From Nocardia terrae (GTDB taxonomy: Bacteria > Actinomycetota > Actinomycetes > Mycobacteriales > Mycobacteriaceae): a stretch of 64,000 nucleotides of DNA. Where the stretch lies: contig NZ_WRPP01000003.1 of NCBI RefSeq assembly GCF_009760405.1, positions 124,001 to 188,000 on the forward strand, in the 5' to 3' direction. The notes below the pieces were generated by a model. It saw only the letters and a program-made list of their open reading frames with translations. It was not told the DNA's origin and searched no databases. Each line of letters starts with the position of its first letter. Position 1 is the first letter of the stretch. Of the stretch, positions 58,048 to 64,000 are shown piece after piece. Made by a program: the position numbers and the translations under genes.

Positions 58048-58533
58048 TCAGCGCATCCTCGTGAAGGTTTTGTAGTGGTCGCCCGTGTAATACGCGGACC
58101 CGTCGCTTCCGGTGATGATGCGCTCGGCATCGCGGGTCTGCCCGGGCTGCTTGGGATTCACGTCCCATTCCTGATAGCTGATGGCCTTGCCCGACGAATC
58201 CTTGCGCGGCAGGCTGCCATCGCGATTGTTCCAGGTGTCGCCGCCGTGCGTGCCCGGCGAATTGGCCGACCCCGGCCAGCGCCCGGCATCGATCTCGACC
58301 AGCGTCTTGTAGGCCTGGTCGGGCACCCCGGCCACCTTCGACGGCGGCGCGGACTGCTGCGCCGCCCCGCCGGGTCCGGGCTTCGCGGTGACCTTGACCG
58401 AGGAGGTGGCAACGGCCTTGGCGCTGTTGCCGTCCCGATGGTCGTTGGCTTTGGTGGCGACGAAAGCGATGAGCAGCACCAGCACCGCCGCGCCCAGCGT
58501 CAGCCAGGCGCGGGTCTTCTTGGACAGGGTCAT
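58048..58533 (-). CDS. Barnase/RNase Sa-type guanyl-specific ribonuclease with N-terminal export helix
   Basis: 161 aa. Residues ~10-27 are a hydrophobic export signal or anchor (WLTLGAAVLVLLIAFVATK); residues ~70-161 are the RNase N1 domain. Catalytic residues fit barnase: Glu in SYQEWDVN, Arg in RDAERIITG, His in GDHYKTFTRMR. It should cleave RNA after G. ATG overlaps the xthA stop (ATGA) and the barstar gene follows after 1 nt, making a toxin/immunity pair. Confidence 0.9.
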   Translation of the reverse strand: MTLSKKTRAWLTLGAAVLVLLIAFVATKANDHRDGNSAKAVATSSVKVTAKPGPGGAAQQSAPPSKVAGVPDQAYKTLVEIDAGRWPGSANSPGTHGGDTWNNRDGSLPRKDSSGKAISYQEWDVNPKQPGQTRDAERIITGSDGSAYYTGDHYKTFTRMR

Positions 58534-59336
58534 CGGTACTGCACCGTCACCGGCGCGTGGTCGGACCAGCGCTCGGCGTAGGTGGCGGCCTTCTCCACGA
58601 CCGCCTGCTTGGCGCGGGCCGCGATATCGCCGCGGGCCAGCTGATAGTCGATGCGCCAACCGGCGTCATTGTCGAAGGCGCGGCCGCGGTAGGAGTGCCA
58701 GGAGTACGGGCCGGGCACACCGGGGTGCAGGTCACGCACCACATCGCGGTAGCCCGCCGCGATCATCGACGACACCCAGGCGCGTTCGTCCGGCAGGAAG
58801 CCCGCGTTCTTGACGTTGCCCTTCCAGTTCTTGATGTCGAGTTCGGTGTGGCCGATATTCCAGTCGCCCATGATCACGAACTCGCCGGGGTGGGCGAGCA
58901 TGCGCGCGCCGATGGCATCGAGGAAGCGGTACTTCTCGTCCTGCATCGGGGTGTCGGCCTCGCCGGTGTGGACATAGACACTGGCGATGGTGAGGTCGTC
59001 GAAGTCGGCCTCGATATAGCGGCCCAGGGTGGCGAATTCCTCGACGGGAGTCCAGGTTCCGTCCGCGAGCAGGCCGACGCCGACGCGCACGGCGTCGGGT
59101 TCTTTCCGGGACAGGATGGCCACGCCCGCCCGGCCCTTGAGGCCGGGCTCGGCATGGCTGAGGAACCAGCCGGCGTCCAGCGCGGGCGCTAGCGCGCTAC
59201 GCGTTTGCTCATCGGTCGCCCGAGTCTCCTGCAGGCAGACGATATCGGCCTCGGTAGCGGCCAGCCACTCGAGCAGTCCCTTGCCCGACGCGGCACGCAC
59301 TCCGTTCACGTTGCACGTACTGATGATTTTCGCCAC
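58530..59336 (-). CDS. xthA: Exodeoxyribonuclease III
   Basis: 268 aa from GTG 59336. EEP nuclease: CNVNGVRAASGKGLLEWL, CLQETRA (metal-binding Glu), VYVHTGEADTP, IMGDWNIGHTELDIKNWKG, and the terminal RIDYQLARGD / WSDHAPV with the catalytic Asp-His. AP endonuclease and 3'-exonuclease in base excision repair. TTG at 59351 is an alternative start. First gene in the RNase-barstar operon. Confidence 0.94.
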   Translation of the reverse strand: MAKIISTCNVNGVRAASGKGLLEWLAATEADIVCLQETRATDEQTRSALAPALDAGWFLSHAEPGLKGRAGVAILSRKEPDAVRVGVGLLADGTWTPVEEFATLGRYIEADFDDLTIASVYVHTGEADTPMQDEKYRFLDAIGARMLAHPGEFVIMGDWNIGHTELDIKNWKGNVKNAGFLPDERAWVSSMIAAGYRDVVRDLHPGVPGPYSWHSYRGRAFDNDAGWRIDYQLARGDIAARAKQAVVEKAATYAERWSDHAPVTVQYR

Positions 59337-59405
59337 TTCACGACCGTACAATGCGGCTTACCGACTCTCTTCACGGACATCGAGGTCCAGGAAGGGGTGA
59401 CGACG

Positions 59406-60260
59406 ATGACGTCAGGCACCACCAAGCCCACCGCCCCGCCCGCGCCCATCCGCGCGCTCCACACCGGCTCCGGTGAACCACTGCTCCTGTTGCACGGATT
59501 CATGATGTCCCCGCATTGCTGGGAGCAGGTCGCGCAACGGATGGCGGGCCATTGCGAAGTGTTCGCTCCGGCCTTCGCCGGGCATTGGGGCGGACCGGAT
59601 TTCGACGGCTGGTATCTCGATATCAGTGCCCTTGCCGACCGGATCGAAGACCAGCTCGACGAGATGGGCTGGCGCACCTGCCATATCGCGGGCAATTCGC
59701 TCGGCGGCTGGGTCGGCTTCGAACTGGCGCGCCGCGGCCGGGCCCGCACCCTCACCGCTATCGCCCCGGCCGGAGGCTGGCAAACACCCTCCATGCTGCA
59801 GCTTCGCGTGGGATTGAAGTTCTTGTCGCTGGTGCCGTTCGTGGAGATCGGCAAACGGCTGCCGCGGTCGATCGCCTTCAGCGGCCTGGCCCGCCAGGCG
59901 GTCGCGATGGTGCTCAGCAAGAACATCTCCGCGGTGCCGCGGCACGGCATCGAAGCGGCGATCTCGTCGGCCATGCACTGCACGGCCATGCTGCCGATGC
60001 TGGTCAGCGGTCTGCGCTTCCCGGCGCTCGAGGACCTGTCCACGATGAGAACGCCCGTACGCCTGCTCATGTGCGAGCACGACCGGGTCATCCCGAACCG
60101 GGCCTACGCCCGCCGCTTCCTGGAGGAACTCCCGGAATCCGCGGACCGCATCCTGGTGCACGATGTCGGCCACGTGCCGATGCTGGAGGCCCCCGACCGC
60201 ATCGCGACCTTGATCGCCGAACACGTCTACGCCTCCCGCACCCGCCTGCGAGCGGTGTGA
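59406..60260 (+). CDS. Alpha/beta hydrolase
   Basis: 284 aa. LLLLHGFMMSPHCWEQVA (oxyanion), GNSLGGWVGFELA (nucleophile Ser), LLMCEHDRVIP (Asp) and HDVGHVPMLEAP (His). Hydrolyses an ester or related bond; substrate unknown. Start: ATG 59406 with AGGAAGG upstream, or GTG 59397. A family A repeat begins 1 nt after its stop. Confidence 0.88.
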   Translation: MTSGTTKPTAPPAPIRALHTGSGEPLLLLHGFMMSPHCWEQVAQRMAGHCEVFAPAFAGHWGGPDFDGWYLDISALADRIEDQLDEMGWRTCHIAGNSLGGWVGFELARRGRARTLTAIAPAGGWQTPSMLQLRVGLKFLSLVPFVEIGKRLPRSIAFSGLARQAVAMVLSKNISAVPRHGIEAAISSAMHCTAMLPMLVSGLRFPALEDLSTMRTPVRLLMCEHDRVIPNRAYARRFLEELPESADRILVHDVGHVPMLEAPDRIATLIAEHVYASRTRLRAV

Positions 60261-60261
60261 A

Positions 60262-60305
60262 CAACTCTCGTAGCTCTCAGGGGCTAGCCCCCGAAACCCC
60301 TGAGG
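60262..60305. repeat. Dispersed repeat family A, copy 3
   Basis: CAACTCTCGTAGCTCTCAGG then GGCTAGCCCCCGAAACCCCTG plus AGG. It begins directly after the TGA of the alpha/beta hydrolase gene and lies between convergent genes, the other being the PTS permease. Confidence 0.7.
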
Positions 60306-60352
60306 CGAACAGGGGCGTGTGAACAACGCTCCCTCTTCTCCCATGGAAAGCC

Positions 60353-61903
60353 TCAGGTGAGCGGAGGCGGCGGGGTAGGGGCTCCGGACGGGACCGGAAT
60401 CTTGGGGAATTCCCTCGTGTCCGGGCGCGCCGCGGCTTCGGTGACCGCCTCGGTGCGGGTGATGCCGAGGGCGCGGTCGCGGGCCGCGCCCGGATCCCAG
60501 CCGGCGGCAACGACTTTGGTCTGCACCAGGATCGCGATCGACAGGATCACCACGCCGATGGCCAGCGAGGCGACGACCGCGCCCCAGCCGCCGAGCTTGG
60601 CCGCGGTGCCGATGGCCGTGCCGAACCAGCCGAAGTCGGCGTCGCCGAAGGTGGTGTTCTCCGAGCCGAAGGGCCCCAGCACCTGCAGCAGGATCGCGGG
60701 CAGGAAGGTGATGAGGCAGCCGTTGACGAACGCGCCGAGCACCGCGCCGCGACGGCCGCCGGTGGCATTGCCGTACACGCCCGCCGCGCCGCCGGTGAAG
60801 AAGTGCGGCACCAGGCCCGGCAGCACCAGCGCCCAGCCGAAGATCGGGTCGAAGATCCAGCTCAGCAGGCCCAGGCTGACGAGTCCGCCGACGAAGCTGC
60901 TGAGGAAGCCGAGCAGCACGGCGTTCTGGGCGTAGGGGAAGACGATCGGGGCGTCCAGCGCCGGAATCGCACCCGGCACAACCTTTTCCGCGATGCCCTG
61001 GAACGCGGGCACCAGCTCGCCGAGGATGGTGCGGACACCGAAGAGGATGACGGCCACGGCGATTCCGAACGCGAGGCCCTGTCCGACGCCTTTCATCAGA
61101 TAGTTGCCGATATTGGTGGCGCCGCCGTCGAAGGCCCGGAAGGCCGTGTCCTGCCCGACCCGCGCCAGGTAGGCCAGCGCCAGCGCCAGGTACAGCAGCA
61201 CCATCGACAGCGCGGTCGCCACCATCGAATCCCGCAGGAAGCGCAGCCCTTCCGGCAGATCCATCTCCTCGGTGCTGCGGCTGCGCTTGCCGACCAGCTG
61301 ACCGGTCGCGCCCGCCGCGATATAGCCCGCGGTGCCGAAATGCCCGATGGCCACCTCGTCGCCGCCGGTCACCCGCCGCGTCCAAGACTGCGCCAGCGCC
61401 GGGAACGACACCATGACGATGCCCAGCAGGATGCCGCCCGCGACCACGACGACCGGTGTGGACAGCCCCGCCACCGCCAGCACCATGGTCAGCAGGGTGG
61501 CCATGAACAGCATGTGGTGCCCGGTCAGGAAGACGTAGCGCAGCGGCGTGAACCTGGCCAGCACCAGGCTGATTCCGAAGCCGAGGATCATCAGCCAGGT
61601 CACCCGCGCGCCGTATTCCTGCTGTGCGATGGCCACGATGGCCTCGTTGGTGGGGATGACGCCGTGCGCGCCGAGCGCGCCCTGGATCATGGTGCCCAGC
61701 GGTTTCAGCGATTCCACCACCAGGCCCGCGCCCGCGCCGATGAGCAGGAAGCCGAGGGTCGCCTTGATGGCGCTGCCCGCCACCTGCCCCGCCGGCTTGC
61801 GCAGCGCGATCAGGCCGACGGCGGTGATGATGCCGATCAGATAGGCGGGCTGGCTGAGGATTTCGTTGACGACGAATTGGGCGATGGCCAGAACGACATT
61901 CAT
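60353..61903 (-). CDS. ulaA: PTS ascorbate-type permease, EIIC component (UlaA/SgaT family)
   Basis: 516 aa, about 11 hydrophobic helices. UlaA-type landmarks: AYLIGIITAVGLIALRK, GFLLIGAGAGLVVESLKPLG, IPTNEAIVAIAQQEYG, GAAGVYGNATGGRRGAVLGA. Moves its sugar acid (L-ascorbate in the family prototype) and couples with the EIIB/EIIA protein encoded 12 nt upstream. A C-terminal ~60-residue Pro-rich extension (PVPSGAPTPPPPLT) is additional. Substrate is inferred only from family. Confidence 0.9.
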   Translation of the reverse strand: MNVVLAIAQFVVNEILSQPAYLIGIITAVGLIALRKPAGQVAGSAIKATLGFLLIGAGAGLVVESLKPLGTMIQGALGAHGVIPTNEAIVAIAQQEYGARVTWLMILGFGISLVLARFTPLRYVFLTGHHMLFMATLLTMVLAVAGLSTPVVVVAGGILLGIVMVSFPALAQSWTRRVTGGDEVAIGHFGTAGYIAAGATGQLVGKRSRSTEEMDLPEGLRFLRDSMVATALSMVLLYLALALAYLARVGQDTAFRAFDGGATNIGNYLMKGVGQGLAFGIAVAVILFGVRTILGELVPAFQGIAEKVVPGAIPALDAPIVFPYAQNAVLLGFLSSFVGGLVSLGLLSWIFDPIFGWALVLPGLVPHFFTGGAAGVYGNATGGRRGAVLGAFVNGCLITFLPAILLQVLGPFGSENTTFGDADFGWFGTAIGTAAKLGGWGAVVASLAIGVVILSIAILVQTKVVAAGWDPGAARDRALGITRTEAVTEAAARPDTREFPKIPVPSGAPTPPPPLT

Positions 61904-61915
61904 CTGCGCGCCTTC

Positions 61916-62728
61916 CTAGACGTCGAAGAGTTCGCGCATCGCCCGATCGACTTCGGCGGCGCTGGTGAAGTTTTCGATCACTCGAACCGGAATACCCAGG
62001 TCGCCAAGGGTTTTGGCGATCTCCCCGGAGGTGAGCACGGCCACCGCCTCGGACGCCTTGCCCTTGGCGGAGATGGTGTCGGTGGCCTCGACGGTGAGGT
62101 AGGGCGTCCAGTGCCAGCGGTCGAGCACCGACTCCAGGGTGCTCTTCAGGAACAGGCTGGTGCCGACGCCGTTGCCGCAGACGGTGAGGATCTTCATCGG
62201 TCCGGAGTGGGGCTTGCCGGCGGCGGGCGCGGCGACGGCCTTTGCGGCGGTGGCCTTTCCGGTCGAACCGCCCGCGATCGCCGCCTCGTCCAGCAGCAGC
62301 GCCCGCAGCTGACGCGGCGTCTCCACCGTGCGCAGGAGTTGCTCCGCGCCCGGCTCCAGCAGCACCTTGGCGAGCGCGGCCATGGCGTCGGTGTGCACCC
62401 CCGAGTCGGCGGCGGCCAGCCCGACCACCAGGTCGACGGGATCGTTGGGGCTGCCGAAGTCGACCGGCTTGTCGAGCCGCACCCACGACATGCCCGTCCG
62501 GTTCACCGCGGGTGACGGCCGGGCGTGGGCGAAGGCGAATCCAGGAGCGATGACAATGTAGGGCCCGTTCTCCTCGACATTGCCGATCATCTCCGCGGTG
62601 TACTCGGGAGTGGTCACGCCCGTAGCTACCAGCAAATCACCGGCGGCGCGAAGGGCCGCACGCCAGTCGTCGGCGTGACCATGCAGATCGATCGCTTCGG
62701 AAGGGAGCAGATCCACCAGCGAGGTCAT
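61916..62728 (-). CDS. Fused PTS EIIA-EIIB (ascorbate-type)
   Basis: 270 aa. Residues 1-150 are EIIA of the mannitol/fructose/Ula type, phospho-His in GFAFAHARPSPAV. An Ala/Lys linker leads to EIIB of the lactose/UlaB type (175-268), with phospho-Cys in ILTVCGNGVGTSLFLK. Fusing EIIA and EIIB passes phosphate within one chain to the adjacent EIIC. ATG 62728 is chosen by domain position. General EI and HPr are not in the window. Confidence 0.9.
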   Translation of the reverse strand: MTSLVDLLPSEAIDLHGHADDWRAALRAAGDLLVATGVTTPEYTAEMIGNVEENGPYIVIAPGFAFAHARPSPAVNRTGMSWVRLDKPVDFGSPNDPVDLVVGLAAADSGVHTDAMAALAKVLLEPGAEQLLRTVETPRQLRALLLDEAAIAGGSTGKATAAKAVAAPAAGKPHSGPMKILTVCGNGVGTSLFLKSTLESVLDRWHWTPYLTVEATDTISAKGKASEAVAVLTSGEIAKTLGDLGIPVRVIENFTSAAEVDRAMRELFDV

Positions 62729-62918
62729 GTCTGGATCCTCGCACGGACTCGCTAATGGCAAATATCCGGCACACCGGACGGGTCATCCGGATCCCCGCGC
62801 CGCTCCGAATCACTCCCGGTTCCCGGCATACCGGGCGTTACCGCGAACAGCGCGCCGGAAGACGTTCCCTTACATAGGATTACTGACACAACGGAGTCCC
62901 TCGGACAGGGGAAAGAAG

Positions 62919-63731
62919 ATGACGGATCAATCGCAGTCGGAGAAGCCGAGCATTGCCCGCGTGTACGACTATCTCCTGGGCGGCAAGGACAACTACGCCG
63001 TCGACCGCGAGGTCGGGGACTTCTTCATCAAGGACCTGCCGGGGTCGGTGGATATCGCCTTCGCCAACCGCAATTGCCTCGTCCGCGCCGTCGGCGAGAT
63101 CGCCCGCGCGGGCGTCGACCAGTTCATCGACATCGGCAGCGGCCTGCCCACCGCCGACAATGTGCACCAGGTCGCGCAGCGCCACCTCACCAACCCGCAC
63201 GTCGTCTACGTCGACAACGACCCGATCGTGCTGGCCCACGGCCGCGCGCTGCTGGAGGTCGACGAGTTCACCACGGTGATCCAGGCCGATCTGCGCGATT
63301 CCGAGGCCATCCGCCACCACCCGGAGGTCGAGCGCCTCATCGACTTCACCCGGCCGGTGGCCGTCATCTTCAGCGCCATCCTGCATCACCTCAACAATGA
63401 CGAGAAGCCCGAGCAGGTGGTCCGCTACTGGGCCGACCAGATCCCTTCCGGCAGCATGATCTACATCTCACACTTCCGCTCCGGCTTCAACGAGGAGACC
63501 CGCACCGCCGAGGCGAAGCTCCAATCCACCTTCGGCCGCGGCCGCTGGCGCACCGACGAGGAAATCCTGTCGCTCTTCGGCGATCTGGAGATCCTCGAAC
63601 CCGGCCTGGTCCCCTGCTCCCTGTGGCGTCCCGAGCCCACCGCCGAGGGCGTCTCCCGCATCGGCGGCGACCACCACGAGCTGAGCGTGTGGGAACAGCT
63701 CATCTCGGCCGCCCTCGGCCGCAAGCCCTGA
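62919..63731 (+). CDS. SAM-dependent methyltransferase of the DUF574 family
   Basis: 270 aa. Actinobacterial Methyltransf_19 (PF04672): SIARVYDYLLGGKDNYAVDR, FIDIGSGLPTADNVHQVAQ (SAM loop), VYVDNDPIVLAHGRALL, LRFG-like VAVIFSAILHHLNNDEKP. Several paralogues usually occur per genome; substrates are unknown. AGGGGAAAGAAG precedes the ATG. The stop is 2 nt before the next GTG, so it shares an operon with a probable prenyltransferase. Confidence 0.9.
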   Translation: MTDQSQSEKPSIARVYDYLLGGKDNYAVDREVGDFFIKDLPGSVDIAFANRNCLVRAVGEIARAGVDQFIDIGSGLPTADNVHQVAQRHLTNPHVVYVDNDPIVLAHGRALLEVDEFTTVIQADLRDSEAIRHHPEVERLIDFTRPVAVIFSAILHHLNNDEKPEQVVRYWADQIPSGSMIYISHFRSGFNEETRTAEAKLQSTFGRGRWRTDEEILSLFGDLEILEPGLVPCSLWRPEPTAEGVSRIGGDHHELSVWEQLISAALGRKP

Positions 63732-63733
63732 CC

Positions 63734-64000
63734 GTGGACACGCCCGGCGTGGTGACGCTCGATCGGATTCGGCGGGACCTGCGCGAGTTCGCGCGTCTCG
63801 CCGAGGTCGGGTACGACCCGGCGGTGGTGGATCCGGTGCTCGAGGAACTCGAACCGCTGTGGACCACTTCGGTACTCGGGGTCCGCACGACCACGCATCC
63901 ACCGGCGCGGCGGCAGGTGAACGTCCGGTTGATGAATTCGGGTCCGGGCGCCGATCCGGTCACGCCGCTGCGCAAGTCCGGGCTGCTCGAGTTCACCGGG
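63734..64000 (+). CDS. Probable ABBA-type aromatic prenyltransferase, N-terminal 89 codons (truncated by window end)
   Basis: Frame open from GTG 63734 to the window end. IRRDLREFARLAEVGYDPAV then VDPVLEELEPLWTTSVLGVR and a strand run (RQVNVRLMNSGP), GADPVTPLRKSGLLEFTG resemble the N-terminal barrel of NphB/CloQ-family prenyltransferases (polar DPY-like and GLLxxTGHP segments). Such enzymes attach prenyl groups to aromatic compounds. Only 89 residues are visible, so the family call is tentative. Confidence 0.55.
   Translation, partial: MDTPGVVTLDRIRRDLREFARLAEVGYDPAVVDPVLEELEPLWTTSVLGVRTTTHPPARRQVNVRLMNSGPGADPVTPLRKSGLLEFTG

Noticed and set aside
59412..62486. A 1024-codon minus-strand frame across the hydrolase and PTS genes
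   Set aside because: Arg/Gly/Ala-rich composition without domains, antisense or out of frame to clear alpha/beta hydrolase, EIIC and EIIA-EIIB genes.
62760..62860. Another copy of palindromic repeat family B before the DUF574 gene
   Set aside because: It contains CCGGATCC and CCCGGCATACCGGG-like fragments, but arm order and spacing do not match the other copies.
1..64000. CRISPR array, tRNA, rRNA or insertion sequence
   Set aside because: No regularly spaced direct repeats, no cloverleaf-like tRNA sequence and no transposase or integrase frame were recognised anywhere in the window.

Overview
The window is very GC-rich, nearly fully coding actinobacterial chromosome. Gene content and order point to Nocardia or a close mycolic-acid-containing relative. 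From memory of the M. tuberculosis map, much of the left half follows Rv3296-Rv3319: lhr, nei, glpD, lpdA, a gamma-glutamylcyclotransferase like Rv3304, amiA/amiB, purine nucleoside phosphorylase, pmmB, upp, an Rv3311-like gene, add, deoA, cdd and sdhCDAB. The dacB, YihY and trpS genes further right resemble Rv3330, Rv3335c and Rv3336c. No rRNA, tRNA, IS element, prophage or CRISPR array was seen.

Layout. 1-8.5 kb: end of the helicase lhr, a Nei-type glycosylase, and divergent glpK and glpD. 8.5-16 kb: a hydrolase remnant, an aminotransferase, two proline-rich envelope proteins (one with a strongly foldable mRNA leader), an LpdA-like flavoprotein and two small enzymes. 16-22.7 kb: two M20 amidohydrolases, an enoyl-CoA isomerase-like protein and nucleoside/sugar-phosphate salvage. 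22.8-25.5 kb: an accessory type VII secretion-type operon built on ATGA/GTGA overlaps. 25.5-34 kb: Rv3311-like gene, pyrimidine/adenosine salvage (add, deoA, cdd) and the succinate dehydrogenase operon, preceded by an IdeR-box-like site. 34-39.7 kb: surface lipoprotein hydrolase, PadR module, STAS-ATPase fusion and aromatic amino acid hydroxylase. 39.8-46.4 kb: a signalling cassette of CheB, CheR-PAS, three ANTAR proteins, a GAF protein, a stand-alone histidine-kinase-like dimerisation fragment and a degenerate phosphoribosyltransferase. 46.4-56 kb: TetR/MFS pair, a homologue of plant pathogen-related protein, DacB, YihY, TrpS, an MpaB-family oxygenase with TetR, and a beta-propeller lipoprotein. 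56-62.7 kb: phospholipase C-type lipoprotein, an exonuclease III / RNase / barstar operon, an alpha/beta hydrolase and an ascorbate-type PTS permease. 62.9-64 kb: a DUF574 methyltransferase directly followed by the start of what looks like an aromatic prenyltransferase, cut by the window edge.

The best candidate for an undescribed system is the 39.8-46.4 kb cassette. It has chemotaxis-type methylation enzymes with no receptor, kinase or flagellar gene nearby, linked to RNA-binding antiterminator proteins and ending in two proteins whose key catalytic residues are replaced. Two dispersed palindromic repeat families also stand out. One starts 1-4 bases after three different stop codons; the other lies inside the type VII-type operon.
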